Of a stretch of 64,000 nt of DNA, positions 51,628 to 64,000 are shown piece by piece. The notes beneath the pieces are model-generated. The model was not told the origin of the DNA, did not search any database, and saw only the letters and a program-made list of their open reading frames with translations. Both the position numbers and the translations under genes were made by a program. The DNA comes from Latrodectus hesperus (taxonomy: Eukaryota > Arthropoda > Arachnida > Araneae > Theridiidae), in contig CM075853.1 of assembly GCA_037975125.1 (NCBI GenBank), positions 31,594,795-31,658,794 of the forward strand, read 5' to 3'. Numbering within the stretch: the first letter of the stretch is position 1; every line of letters begins with the position of its first letter.

Positions 51628-54600
51628 GTAATAATTAGCATTTAATCGTGTTATTTTTTCCATTTTTAAAATTAGGATTTAAATTAGGGAATTCTTTCCA
51701 GTGTTATTAAAATATTGCAATGTATATAAGAGTAATTGGAATTATGATAAAAAAGATTAAAATAAAACTAGTTTACAAAATAAAGCAAACAAAAACATAA
51801 AAATGATCACACACTACACGAATATTTTTTCCCTGAAATTTGTACTTGATATTTTAAAATAATATTTATGGATGATATTATTTAAATAATTTTTAATAAG
51901 TCTCAAGAGCAAAATTTATTAAATTAATTTTTATAGTATACTAATATTAACTTCAAGAGAAATAATTTTTAAATATGATTGAAAAACAATTCAAGGATCT
52001 TTAATGTGTTATAAAATATTAGTATGATCAAATAGTTGATATGGTTTTCAAATTAAATAAAATACATTGAAATTCTCAAATAATTACGGCTGAAATAAGT
52101 GTATTTGTCTTCAAAAATTGGATATATTTTAAGGAAAATATTTTTAAAAAGAATATTATCAACTGTTACTATATTATATTAAATCCAAAGAGCCTAATAT
52201 CATTTACAACAATTTACAATTTACATACAGCAAATTTTAGACTTTAAAATTATTTATTTTGTCCTATCATTATTATTTTTAGTACTATTTATTTTGAGCT
52301 ATTTATAGCAGGGTTGATTTTTCTTCGTAAAAAAAAATTACAATTCAATTTAGAAATGCAATACAATATTGACAAGAGGCTTTAAAGAAGAATTATTATT
52401 TTTGATTGAGTATAAACAGCTTTTGTTTTAGACTTGACTGACAATAAAAATCTACTTACAAGATCATTAAAATTCTTCAAGAAATAGAACTCTTCGGCTA
52501 AAACACGAATGCGAATATGATAACCGAAATTCTCTCGAATGTTATATATATGGACTCATTCAAAATAAAAACCCTAAAGTATTCATTTGTTGTTGTCATG
52601 CATAATAAGAGACATATTTAAGAAAATTCTCTAAGCTGAAAACTGTGAAAATGGAATATGCATATGTACACAAATATGGAAATTTAACTGATCTGTACAA
52701 CTATATTATATCACAGTACATGAAATATATAGAATTGAAAATTCGTAAGAATAGACTCTTCAGCTTATATTTAAAAATCTGTATGAATTAACAAAGTTGA
52801 AAGGAGTAGATATTGTGACAAGAGAAGCAGTTGTTAATCGTGTTTGGGAGGTAGTAGTAAAATCTGCTAATTATATATGTAGCCACCATTAAGCTTCTGT
52901 ATAATCTCTGGAAGCTGGAGAATATTTTTAAACATAATAGAACTAGTGTGATGTTTAATGCAAAACAAAATAAGAGTTATAAAATTAACCGTCGAAATGA
53001 ATAAAATTATCTATGCATCTCCCTGATCAGAAAAGATACAAATTCAGACTCAATGAAAATGTAGGTCATTGCTTACAAAAACACTCATTAAATAAGCTAT
53101 CAATCATGGAGTATAAATAAAAGAGTTTTATTAATGAACCTTGAAAATTTTAAACTTCTTTATCTTTAATGGAACTAATTAACCTCAGGCATTATCATTG
53201 ATATAATTGTGGTAAAGAAAAAGTTTTGCAGTATTTCGTAATAAGTGTCAAATGTATGCATAAACCAATGTGCGAAAATATTCTATAGAATGCCTTGGAT
53301 AAGTATGTAATACTTCTCATATTTATATATAGATACCCACTAAAAGAAAACACAACATTTTTGGAAAAAAGCAGATAATGTATGTTGCACTGAAATTAAG
53401 GCACAATTTTTCTTTACAAAAATATCGAAGACTTTGATGGTATACATAATTTTTGTATTTTCATCACAACTGTAATAAAGATTGATTGTCCATTCTGGTA
53501 GAAATAAGTGAAGTTAGTTTAGTGAGTATTACATGATAGTAACATTTATATATGGTGAAGAAAATAAAATTATAAATGCTCACATTCGTCCAAATCAAAA
53601 ATCTACTCAGCATTCCAGATAATTCATGAAAATAAATGTAACATGTTCCTGATATTGCTATAAAAAATGTATGTCTTTGAAATATTGCACTGATTTAGAG
53701 TCATGCTATCATAAACTGGTCTTCAATTTGCCTAACAATGTTGCAATTACAAAATTCATTTACTGGAGTAAAAATATTAATTTTACTTTCGAATTTTAAT
53801 GAAAAATATCACGTTATAATGATCGGGTTAAAATTTCCTCCCATGGATCAATGACAAATTTGAGGGAGCTGATTCTCTGGTGGTGCCATCTAACGGAGGA
53901 GTTCAGAGCAAAGTCGTACTTTCATCTTTGTGGTGCTCTGTTTAAGCTAAAGACGCACCCTACTGACTTAAATTCGCATAGCCAACTGCACTGCGAGCTT
54001 GGCTTGTGCAAGTAGACTTAGATTTATAAATTTTGTTCAAAAATATTAAATATTTTTTTTGTATAACAAATCCATTATTTTATTTAGTGAAATTACCATT
54101 CTTTTTAATGTATACCATTACCTAATGGATGTTTACTTCTTCAACCCATCATAAGTGCGTACCCTATTTCAAATTTATTATCTATCCATCTTTACCGCAT
54201 TCACGGAATACTGTTTATAGGAGAAGATTAATTTTAATCGTTCTTTTTTAATTGGTTCTCTTTAAAATTTGAAATAGTTTTCCATAGAAAGTCTACAGAA
54301 GTTACTTTATTAGATTTTAAAAAACCAACAAACCGATAAAACCATGTTTATTTACTACAAAAAGATTAATGCAAATTAATAAAAAAATAATTACAGAAAG
54401 ACAGTTAAAAGTAAAGATTATTGAAAGATAAAAAGACTGATAAAACATACACTATTATTGCTTGTGCTCTGAATATGCATAAAAATTTGTTTGACGAAAT
54501 ATACTTTAAGTTCGAATGATGTATCATTACGAACTTTTTTACATTACCCTACTACACATGCACTCAAAATTTAATAGCTGATGAAAGAATATAATTAAAT

Positions 54601-57600
54601 TTCTGACTCAATTTAAATATTTATTTTTACTTAGTTCGACATAAAAAAGTCATTTTATGTGCATGTAAAACTAATAAAAAAGTTATTTTACGTATGTAAA
54701 ACTGAAGTAGTTTTTTGTAAACATTTTCTGCACAAAAGAGAGAGAATGCCGGTAACATTCTCTGAACCGAACAACAGTCAGTCAATTATTCTCTTGTTGA
54801 AATGTCTTGTTGCATTTGGCTCAAATAAAGAGTAGAAATGAAGACTTAATATGATGAAAAATAAAATAACAACTCCAATTGTCGTGTAATACATTTGATA
54901 TAATTTAGTATTTGCAATATTATGTTAGATCTTCATAAAATTTATTTTTTTGATTGACTTATGATTCATTTATATAGGTAATTTCATAAATGATTTTATC
55001 GATATTTTCAGATATCTCAAAGTAAATGTATAATGAATTACTTTGCAAACTAATGTAAACTCCTTAAATTTTTTACTCTCGAAATTCAAAAATATATTAA
55101 ATTTACATTAAACTTTTAAAATTTTATACACAGCTCCTACTGTATAGAAAATTAACGTTTTCGTATTAAAATTATAATGAATCCATACAATTGGTGACTC
55201 AATGTTCACAATTTTAAGTAAAAATATTGAACGCGAATTTTCATTACAAATAAATAAATTTTATTTATGGTAAATTTTAGAATAGGACGTTAGAAACTAA
55301 TATGCAATAACAATAATAATAATAAAACCTATAGTTATTAGCCAGTGATGCTGATTTCTTTATAAATATAATAATTAAAATAATTTGACATCTCGTCTAA
55401 TATACAACTTAATAATTGAAAATTATTTTTATGTTAGTCCCGCAACAGATTTTTTTCTACGGGAATTTGTAAATATAATTTCAATATTTAAACACCTCAA
55501 TGAAGAAACTCTAAAAAATTCCCAAGCACTTGTGTAGACAAATGTACATAAAGAGACCAAAAATGTGATATATAATTAGAAATTTGATACTGCGTAGTCT
55601 ATAGCTACCTAAATCCCTAAGTGAGCTGTATAAAAAAGCATCTTATATACAATGAATCATACTCACGTGTCAAATGAAAGAAATCTAGGAAAATTCTCAA
55701 GCACCCTCCCCCCATTATGTGTTCACCCCTGGACTAATGATAGGACGAATATTTTCAGAACAAAAGGTCCAGGATTCAATTCCAGCCATTTTTTAACAAC
55801 AGCAGATGTATGTTGCTATTTAACTTTTTGTATACACGTCTGTTGAGGTGGTTGCTTGAGAGTTTTCTCTCTTTTTGGGTTTTCTCCCTTGTGACGCTGG
55901 AATATGGTCCACTATTTATGAATAGTTCTCCCCGAAGGCAGATTACACGGTGGGTATTAAAATGCTATACAGTGCAACATAGGCTCTCCGCTACATAGTA
56001 TCACATTGAATAAGATAGAAACCTAGAATGTTTTCAAAATGTGGAAGGCTTGAAATGCTCTTCACAAAATTTTGATTCGACACAGAGCTTGATATTTATA
56101 GCGTACAATTCTTAATAATTGATGGTGAAAATAATAAAATGGCTTAAATAACTAAGTGGATAAAAAAATTACAAATATATCTTAAGAATATTGAAACTTA
56201 ATACGCATACTTTTGTTTACTTTTTTCAATTCAAAAGTGTTTGAAGATCATGAGAAACAAGTCGAAAAACTACTTGCTGGTTGTAGATGCGTGTTACTCA
56301 TTGCAGAATACGACTTTATTAGTCTATATATTTTTATTGTTCTTTGGTATAGTAAAATAAATGAAAAGTAAATCCATTTATATTTTGTAAGATTTGTATA
56401 GCTTTCAATACGTCTTGCTCTAGAAGAAATTTTATGGTCCTTAATTACGTCAGAAATAGGGGCAGGAAACCTGAAAAAGCTCCAGTTCTCCACCTGAAAG
56501 ATGAATACTTACAAATCAAAATCTCAGCATCCATTATGCAACTGCGATAATTTCCAATTAAAAAAAAAGCACAAGAACTTGTCATTTGGGAGCTCTTCGG
56601 ATTGTACGATTGTTCTATTTATTTCTTCCATCAATCCATAAAAGAGTTTTATTCTAATCGTACTCTAAAAACTTTCTACTTGTATATAAGGAGAGAGACC
56701 TTAAATGTATGAATCGATGGAAGACTATTGATAAGATAGACCTCGGTTATTATAAGATAGATAGACTTTTGGTTTTAATAAGATGTCTAAACTTTTGGTT
56801 ATTAAAAGATTGAGAGACTTTTGATTATTATTAGTAGAAAAGCACCTCGGAAAATATGATTGGAACATAATCTTGTCTTTTAATGATATTTGTGTCGCAA
56901 GAAAGGAAGAAACAGCTAAAGTAATTTTTGAACACTTTTTTGCTTAACCATGAAAAAAATAAAATCTCATCTGTAAGGTAATGTCGAATCAGAAATTAGT
57001 TTTTGGAAATATTTCGTGTGCAGTATATTCTTTTTCATAAAATACATTTTTTTATATTTTCTACTTCCTTAGAGTAATCCCCCACATGATTAATAATAGA
57101 ATTATTGCCAATAATAATAGAATTATAATTAGAACTTATTGCTACAAGATAAATGCAAATGTATAGGTAAAAATTATGAAAAACAAACAAATTTCTATTT
57201 AATAAATTTATATATATTTAAAACCATGTGAGTACTTACCAGTTTGTAAAAGAATATATATTTTTAGTTTAGAATTATGATCTTAATGTGCTTTCTCCGA
57301 AAAATTTTGAAAATTTATAACCAAGAATTTAAAATGACAGTTAGTTAAAATCTTTTTTTAGTTAATCTTGGAGATCGCCCTATGGAAAATCCTGACTTAT
57401 TAGGAGGAGATATGTTAGGTTTCGACAGCTTCGAAGTACGTAATTAATTCTTGTTTTTAAGCTTGTTAAGTGTCTTTATTTCATTTTAATTAAAATATTT
57501 TGTCAATAATTATAACTAATTTAATAATTACTATTTATTTTACATATATTTATTCATGCCGTAATATTACACAATTTTCAAATTAATTCTTAACTATTGA

Positions 57601-60600
57601 CTCAGTCATTTAGCTTTCAAAATCTCATATTGTTATCTTAATAAATCTTTTCTAAATACCACTTTTGAAAAAAAATCTGCTTTTTTATTATACTGTTTTA
57701 TTATGACAATATTCATGAAACATATGATATCTGAGATCAGTATATGGAGGATTTGTCAATCTTCAAATATATTTCACAAAACTGTACTTAATGCAAATTT
57801 GTGTACAATATTATACCAATATATCATAATACTGTAAACAAATATTTGTTGTAGTTGTTGTTGTTGTCGTGTGCCAGCCAGGCTGGCAATATGGGGTGCG
57901 CTGCTCCACTTTTCCAGCTGAACAATATTTTGGTGTGAAGTCCGACTTCCTCAGTACACACATAATATAGGTATCCGTTTATAGGGTAGGCAACCATTCA
58001 CTCCACATTCATTCAAGGAAAGGACAAAGACAGGATGGATAGAGAGAGAGAAAGTACATTCATGCCCGATCCGGGATTCGAACCCAGGACCTTCCTATCC
58101 GCAGTCAGACACGCTGACCACTAGGCAAGTTGGGCGGCAAAAACAAATATTTAATTTACTTAAATGTACATTTTGTAGAAATTATGCAACAATGTCAATG
58201 GGTAATTGTTTGAAATGTGTCTGCACAAAAATAAGGCAAAATTTATTTTTAAATGTAGTCATATTTCCATAGAAATAAATTACTATAAGTTTGTAAATTA
58301 TTATCTGTAATAAATAATTAATAATGTCATAACTAAAATAATAATTATTATTATTCAATTATTATACGTTCTTATAGAAAGAGAATATTCCATAGAAATT
58401 TGTTTAAATCTGAAAGCGTTAAGAGTGTAATTAGAACAACTGTTTTATAATGTGGTAATATTTTAAAACATTAATTATTATTGCTAGATAATCTTGAAAT
58501 TTAGTTATCAGTCTACTACACTCATCAGTATTTGGGTATTTGGACCACAAATATATTTCACTCGTATGTTTGATAACAATCAGTTAAAATTAGTTATTGT
58601 ATATTTCAGAATAATCCTGAAAATCGCAATTATTAACGCGAATCTTTTCATTCTCATTTCGTGCACATTATGCCTCATTTTGATGTTGTTGAATGCATAA
58701 CCTAACTGCTGAAAGCTGTTGTAAAGGCATTTTTACAAAAAAATTCAGTCCGTAATTCTCTCCCAAAACAATTTTCATAAATAAAGGTTTATATTCATGC
58801 ATAGCAAAGGAGGAAACCCTGAAAAATACCAAGCACCTGTCCTCACAGATGTGCAAGCACAAAGTTTCTTCTCTATTTCAAAATAATAAATATCAATTGA
58901 AAAAAATGTATTTATCATTTGAAAATAAAACTTACTATGAATAATTAAAAAAAAAGAAAAGAAACAAGTAAAAAACAAAATATCAAATTTAAATGTCAAC
59001 AGCTTTTTAAATCATGTTTTTTATATTAATGTTATATTACGTTTTGACTGACATTGCATCACAATAAAATTTCTTTATATAAATCTTACTTAAAATTTTG
59101 TTGATCTTTTATGTAAATAGTGGACAATATTTACAGGAGAAGTTATGAAATTCCCTAAATTGTGTCATAAACAGGATTAGGAATTATTCGGTAAGCAGAA
59201 AAAATTGATAGATAAAAATAATATTTTATCGTTATAAGAGAATAATTTTAAGGATATACAACTGATATTTCGTTTCTTTAATTTGTTTTATTTTACATTA
59301 TTAACAATAGTATAATATTTTAGTAAGATGAGTTTTTTAGTTTTATCAAACATCAAAACAGGAGCATTCACATTCCAGAATTTTCACGAAATTTTATTTT
59401 GATATATTTTGAATATTAGTAAGTGAATATATGACATTAGATGCTAGGATATTTTCCATTTTAAGTTGGTAATAACTCTTACACGTTATCCTAGATTTTT
59501 TGTTTGAAACAATTTATAAGGTACCACTTCATAATGGAAATAATATCTTCAAATAAATTATTTTAATTTGTTTTCTGCTTTTATATGACTATCGGGTTAA
59601 CTCAAAATGACATTAAAAGATTTTAAAGGAATTTCCTTAATCTGTTTGATTTGTAATATAATTTTGAATTTAAGGACAGGAATGCAGTGGTCGATAAAAG
59701 GCAAGTGTGGCCTGGTGGCATCGTCCCATATGTTCTGGATCCAGGCATAAACTCAACTGTCAGTGAGTAATAAATAAATCTCTTTTGTATATCACTTTTA
59801 TATACCAATTTATATATCACCTTTATTCTTACTTCGATTTCTAAATTGTGCAATGCAATAGCATATTTTTTTTTTTTTTTACTGAATTGCCACATTATAT
59901 AAACTTAAAGTCAATAAATATTTACACCAGCGTATATTTTCATTCTTAACACAATTTTTAAAGATAATAAAAAAATTCAAGGTATAAAATTTTCTGTGCT
60001 TGAAACTACATTTTTTAAGCAAATTAAAGTTCAAAGTTGAATTTTTTTCAAAATGCATTAATGAAAATCAACTGTAGTTATGGCGCAATATTTTACTGTA
60101 AATATTGCTCTAAGAACTAAAACTGTCGGCAATTTTTTATTTTCTTTGGAATTTAGAAATTACGCATTTATTTTTGCATTTTTTAACTATATAATAAAAA
60201 CTTACTTTAATGGCTTATAATAAGGAAAATTTCAACATATTAGCATAGTTTTATTTAAAGCAAAAATTTATATTATTTTATCTAATCCTTTTATGTACAG
60301 AATATTGCTCATAAGTAATCATTTAATAAGGCAAAATGTGAATTATTAATGAAATGTCAAATGTAATTGTGTGTGTGAATTAAAATTATGAGGATTGAAT
60401 GTTTTAAAATACAATTTAATTTAATAATAGTAATTTATATGCCATGTTGATAATGTTAAATTTTTGATTTTAAATATTAATTTTCAGTTAATCAAATTTA
60501 ATAAATACTTCATCATATATACATTATCTATATTTCTATTTATTATTTATTAAATTAATAATAATATTATTTAGGGAAAATTTTACAAAAATTGAAAATC

Positions 60601-63600
60601 AATTTAAATAATCAGATAAGTTCACATATAAAGGTAAATTTATATCTAAATTTAATAAAATAAAATATATAACAATAAATTTAAGCATTATTTTTGCTTG
60701 TTTTTAACTTTATAGTGCCGGCAATTTTAACAAATGCTATATTTATATACAAGAGGGACACCTGTATCCGTTTTGTTCACAGAACAAATGAAAAAGACTA
60801 TGTTAGGATTTTTCCTGGTAAAGGGTAAGTATATATATGATTTTATTTTTGTTAAATATTTTATATCTTTTTTATGCCAATGATTTACATATTTTTTAAT
60901 GAAAATATTTAATTTCAGTCAGTATTTCTGTACAGCTAGAAGTGGGGAACGCGAATTGTACGGTGGAATTCACAAAGAAAATAAATAGGATCTGTAAAAT
61001 ATTCCCATAAATCATTGTAACCATCGTTTTATCTTTGCCTACATAAAAGCAACATTCAATAAATTATTTTAATAAGCCGCAGCTTGGAGATGAACCTTTG
61101 ATGATGAAACTTTCGAATTTGATACGTCATAGTTTGGAAGAATACAAGCTGTTTTCAAATACCTGAAATTGACATTTTTATTCCATGCTTTAAATATGTA
61201 TAATAGGTGTTCTAAGATGCTCTAGGCAAGAAGATACGTTTAATCGTAGGCTTCATAACTGGGTACTTCTATTTCAGAAAACACCTCCATACAATGGGAC
61301 TGTTTCAGCAAGACCCTATCTGCAGGAAATATCATACGCAAGAGGAAACGGCCAAGCATATCATTTACGAATGCGAGGCTCTTGCCCTCCCTAGATTAAC
61401 ATCGTTAGGCATCATCCACACTAGAGATTACCTACACCTAGACTCTATTAAAGGGTTATCGGAGTTCATTAACAAAGTGGGTGACCCGAGCAACTGGAAC
61501 TAGGAAAGATTGGGTTTGGAGTTAATAGTACAAAATGCTGATGAGAAGCAGAGGTGCCCAATGACATATAAACCAAACTCTAAGAAGAAAAAGAAGAAGA
61601 TAGGTATTACAAATGCTTTAAGATATTGACCTGAAATCTATCACATAGTTAAGTGTTATTTATATCCGGTTTTTTAATTATCAATACTTAAACAACTCAA
61701 ATTAGAAAATTCACTATAAACGAAAACCAATCCGTGGATCTGAAAACATACCAACCCTCTTCCTCACAATGAAAACAGTTTGATTTCGAATTCAAAGAGC
61801 AGTACCTTTTAAATGCTCTATTTTAATAAATTGGAGATTTCTTCTAGCTAACTGTCTGTGTTAAGTCACTAACTGTCTGTGCCAGTGATTGTCAGTCTCT
61901 CTGGGAATCACTCTCCCTAATGTCTTAGTCCAAGTTTAAATACCAATTCTCATTTTATGTTATTGTAGTTTCTAAAGCCTTGTCCCGATATTTCAGTAGA
62001 ATGAAAATTTTCAGTTTCGAAAATATAATACTAGTCTGGAAATGAGATTTTGTAAAATTCACATTGGTTTTCATTGCAACACAAATTGCGTTTGAGACTT
62101 CTTTAAAAATTCGGTTATTCTACAAGCAACCAATTTCGAAGTCACATGTTGCTTTTACATCATATTCATTGCTACAAAACATTCATCATGTATCGGTTAT
62201 TTTTGATTGCTTCTATGGAATAAAAATGGCCGACCGATTGGCTGAGTGGTTAGCGTTCCTGACTTTTGAGCTGTTGGTCTCGGGTTCGAATCCCGGTTCG
62301 GGCATGGATGTTTCTGTTCTCTCTGTGTTTCTCTGTCCTTTCTTCTGTGATGTTGTATGAATGTGGCCCGCCCTATAAACGGGTTTGTGGAGGTATGGCG
62401 CGGGTAACGCTACTCGCCTCCATGACTTGGTTCACAGGTGCTCGCTGGGTAACGATAAATGAGTAGCAGTTTCTGGCCTTGTTGTGGCATAGGGTTCAGT
62501 CACTCTTGTGTGCCCGCCATTGGATAAAAAAATGGAATAAAAATTTCTTTTTATGTGTCGTCAAATGTGTGTAATATCCAATGTCACAGATAAAGTTTCC
62601 AAATTTCTTACTTTGTAAGAAACATTTTGTAAAAATTGTTGCCATTTATAAGTTAACTTCATATCAAATCTCAATATTTAATAAATATTTATCAATAAAT
62701 TATTATTTTATTTCAGCATTATTTTGAAATTCTTATGTAAGGTATTACACATATTATTTATTCATTTATATAAAATGCATTGTTTTATCAAATTACATAT
62801 TGTTGGACATTAAAGTTATTAATATCATCTTACAGGTTTAATGTATGGAATAAATGCACTAATTACTGCTTTCATTATGAAAATTACTGTTTGGTTTTTA
62901 ATGAACGGTCACCTTTTGAATACAAAGGCTAATTCGAATAGGACATTTAGCTTAAAATGATTCAGAACTACTGCAAATATCCACATCCAAGTTAGGATAC
63001 GAACTTACAAACTGCTGTATTAAAGATCAGAGTGCTGACTTGGAAGCTCGGTTTGAAAATAACTGGAGATTGCTATTAATATTTAATCCATTTAATATGA
63101 AGATTGCTTAAAATTCATTACAAAATTATTTTGAATGCAATTTTTATTTAGTAGCTAGTGCTATAAATAATGAACGAATTTTTCTTCATAAGAAAATTTA
63201 CAGTTTAAAATAAGTAGAGGTTTTAAGTTAAGAAAAAAAAAAGTCTTAACTATATTAAGTTTATTCCTATGCAATTACAAGATAAAATTGAAGTAAGTAA
63301 AAATTTCTTTTCATTTGCAGGATTAACATAAATGTGAAAGTTAAAAAGAAAATATGTAAAATTTTTCAAGTGGACAAAAAAGAGTTAACAACATTTTACA
63401 TATATTTTGGTTCATTATCTTACTAAAAGACAACAAAGATGTTTAATGGTGCAATTTACATTCCTTTATAGTAAATGTCATAAATAGTTATAACATACTA
63501 TTGATTTTTTTTGTAGTAGGACCTAAAAAGTGAATCTATTAATTTAATTGAAACTATTTTAAGATATCCATAATCAGTCCAATCATTTGAGAAATTTAAA

Positions 63601-63801
63601 CATTTATGACATCTTGATTTTATAGTTGCTACTCCCACGTGGGAAAAACTGGTGGGCAGCAGCCATTATCTCTGGGACAAGGGTGCGGCTACATGGGAAC
63701 AGTCATTCATGAGATGGCTCATGCCCTAGGCTTCTACCACGAGCAGAACAGATCGGACAGAGATGAATACCTCACTATATTCTGGGAAAATATCAAGGAA
63801 G
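51558..63801 (+). CDS. Astacin-like zinc metalloprotease B (first five coding exons; 3' end outside window)
   Basis: Tandem paralogue of gene A, spliced from 51558-51627, 57362-57435, 59675-59762, 60716-60824 and 63626-63801. All exon lengths and phases equal those of A. Residues 1 to about 19 are a signal peptide ([19 protein letters not shown]). The propeptide has LGGD at 37-40 and Lys-Arg at 56-57. The active site [19 protein letters not shown] at 142-160 keeps His142, Glu143, His146 and His152. Cys94, Cys115 and Cys134 are present. The Met-turn and last Cys would be in exon 6, beyond 64000; intron 5 of A is about 1.9 kb, so this is expected. No stop or frameshift breaks the visible part. 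Residue identity to A is about 59% over exon 4 and about 88% over exon 5 by hand count. Confidence 0.9.
53845..54020 (-). repeat. Dispersed unclassified repeat, copy 2
   Basis: Its reverse complement matches 8955-9135 over about 170 bp, with shared words AAGCTCG, TTTAAGTCA, AGAGCACCAC and CTCCCTCAA in the same order. Moderately diverged; no ends or coding signal. Confidence 0.65.
55650..55990 (+). mobile_element. Degenerate tRNA-derived SINE
   Basis: A decayed B box (GGATTCAATTCCAGCC) is followed by GTGACGCTGGAATATGG, which resembles GTGATGTTGTATGAATGTGG in the SINE at 62228, and then by a diverged tail. No target duplication seen. Short open frames here are spurious. Confidence 0.5.
56735..56835. 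repeat. Short imperfect AGACTTTTGGTTATTA repeats
   Basis: Three to four diverged copies of an (AGA)CTTTTGGTTATTA-like unit in intron 1 of gene B. Confidence 0.6.
57362..57435 (+). CDS. Astacin B exon 2 (propeptide)
   Basis: Acceptor TTTTTTTAG; 74 nt ending GAA before GTACGT. Encodes [18 protein letters not shown]. Confidence 0.92.
57436..59674 (+). other. Astacin B intron 2
   Basis: A GT-AG intron of 2239 bp with a minus-strand SINE at 57848-58140. Open frames at 58494, 58668 and 58775 have no motifs. Confidence 0.83.
57848..58140 (-). mobile_element. tRNA-derived SINE with 12-bp target duplication
   Basis: On the minus strand it starts GCCGCCCAACTTGCCTAGTG (A box) and then GGTTCGAATCCCGG (B box). 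It continues with a CT-rich part and CCCTATAAACGGAT, and ends in a (CAA)n-type tail. It is flanked by AAACAAATATTT at 57836-57847 and again at 58141-58152. Little decayed, so a fairly young insertion. Confidence 0.93.
59675..59762 (+). CDS. Astacin B exon 3 (maturation site)
   Basis: 88 nt after acceptor TTTAAG, donor GTGAGT. Encodes [16 protein letters not shown]. Confidence 0.92.
59763..60715 (+). other. Astacin B intron 3
   Basis: A GT-AG intron of 953 bp; a short T run near 59867. Nothing else recognised. Confidence 0.83.
60716..60824 (+). CDS. Astacin B exon 4
   Basis: Acceptor CTTTATAG; 109 nt, donor GTAAGT. Encodes [20 protein letters not shown] with Cys94. The most diverged exon relative to gene A. 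Confidence 0.9.
61260..61615 (+). mobile_element. LINE 3' end (jockey/R1-like C-terminus)
   Basis: An open frame from about 61276 to the TAG at 61501-61503 reads [20 protein letters not shown], then [17 protein letters not shown]. This is the C..C....ETAEHIIF.C C-terminal zinc-finger pattern of non-LTR polyproteins, with the second Cys changed to Tyr. It ends GDPSNWN. About 70 nt of 3' UTR and a purine-rich AAGAAGAAAAAGAAGAAG tail follow. Different LINE family from 4655 and 47695. Strongly 5'-truncated. Confidence 0.75.
62228..62531 (+). mobile_element. tRNA-derived SINE with 13-bp target duplication
   Basis: It begins GGCCGACCGATTGGCTGAGT (A box TGGCTGAGTGG) and has an intact B box GGTTCGAATCC at about 62281-62294. 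These are followed by GGGCATGGATGT, CCCTATAAACGGGT and a 3' end CCGCCATTGGATAAAAAA. The direct duplication ATGGAATAAAAAT stands at 62215-62227 and 62532-62544. It shares its head and middle with the SINE at 57848, but the tail differs. Short open frames inside are spurious. Confidence 0.94.
63626..63801 (+). CDS. Astacin B exon 5 (zinc-binding active site)
   Basis: Acceptor TTTTATAG; 176 nt, donor GTGAGA. Encodes [20 protein letters not shown] and the [11 protein letters not shown] zinc site. Contains a run of 38 bases identical to gene A around the third zinc His. Confidence 0.94.
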
Positions 63802-64000
63802 GTGAGAATAATATACAAAGACCTACAATTACTTTCATTTTCAATGAGTTAGGTCTTGTATGGAAACCATTTTTATGAGAAAATATCATTGCTATCACTC
63901 ATAGATTACAGTTTAGTCACTATAATATGAGCGTGAAGAATATAATCCATGTTGTCACATGATGCTTTGTCGGTGAAATGAACAAGAAAATGGGATTATA
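63802..64000 (+). other. Start of astacin B intron 5 (runs off the window)
   Basis: Sequence after the GTGAGA donor. No acceptor or exon 6 before the window ends. Confidence 0.8.

Larger units (their letters stand above)
51628..57361 (+). other. Astacin B intron 1
   Basis: A GT-AG intron of 5734 bp, the longest here. It contains the second copy of the unclassified dispersed repeat (53845-54020) and a degenerate SINE (about 55650-55990); the rest is AT-rich. Confidence 0.8.
60825..63625 (+). other. Astacin B intron 4
   Basis: A GT-AG intron of 2801 bp carrying a LINE 3' fragment and a well-preserved SINE; otherwise AT-rich. Confidence 0.82.

Noticed and set aside
58060..58140. Possible tRNA gene on the minus strand
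   Set aside because: Same reasoning: the tRNA-like head of a SINE with a 12-bp target duplication.
61294..61503. A host zinc-finger gene
   Set aside because: The C..C....[10 protein letters not shown] pattern and the purine-rich 3' tail fit the end of a LINE polyprotein inside an astacin intron.
62228..62300. Possible functional tRNA gene (intact A and B boxes)
   Set aside because: The acceptor stem does not pair properly. The tRNA-like head runs into a 230-bp unrelated body, and the whole is flanked by a 13-bp target duplication, so it is a SINE.

Overview
This is an AT-rich (clearly well over 65% A+T by eye) animal nuclear sequence. It has long introns, tRNA-derived SINEs, LINE tails, many decayed Tc1/mariner-superfamily transposons and very long (TA)n microsatellites. 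The only host genes I can support are two tandem, same-strand, multi-exon astacin-family zinc metalloprotease genes. Their protein layout resembles the astacin-like digestive and venom peptidases of spiders: short signal peptide, short propeptide, catalytic domain only, about 250 residues. A spider (Araneae) is therefore the likely source; this is inferred from protein and repeat character, not from a marker gene.

Layout. Positions 1-37000 hold no intact host gene that I can recognise. They contain decayed DNA transposons: two full-length mariner copies with TA target duplications (14825-16088 plus strand, 31978-33237 minus strand), a Tc3-like element (22586-24064), at least four Tc1-like remnants (about 1850-2420, 9650-10360, 24250-25350, 27150-27900) and an IS630/Tc1-like transposase remnant (18600-19990) interrupted by a SINE. 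Tandem repeats, palindromes and (TA)n tracts lie between them. Positions 37174-48319 hold a complete six-exon astacin gene (A), with a TATA-like box and an initiator-like CCAGT motif. Positions 48340-51480 are intergenic. Positions 51558-63801 hold the first five exons of a second astacin gene (B); its last exon should lie beyond the window. The five shared coding exons have identical lengths (70, 74, 88, 109 and 176 nt) and phases in A and B, so the pair is a tandem duplication. Introns of B carry two SINEs with clear target-site duplications and a LINE tail; introns of A carry (TA)n tracts, a tandem repeat of about 106 bp, a LINE tail and a hairpin.

How the genes relate. Both predicted proteins are secreted zymogens. 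A signal peptide leads into a propeptide carrying the zinc-blocking Gly-Asp motif, then a dibasic site, then the catalytic domain with an intact zinc site. They would act extracellularly, in digestive fluid or venom, and sequence alone does not say which. I see no clearly novel multi-gene system. The observations most worth checking are a palindrome sitting exactly at the internal deletion of a Tc1-like element, a nonsense codon shared by both mariner copies, uneven divergence between astacin exons that hints at gene conversion, and small hairpins and unclassified dispersed repeats.
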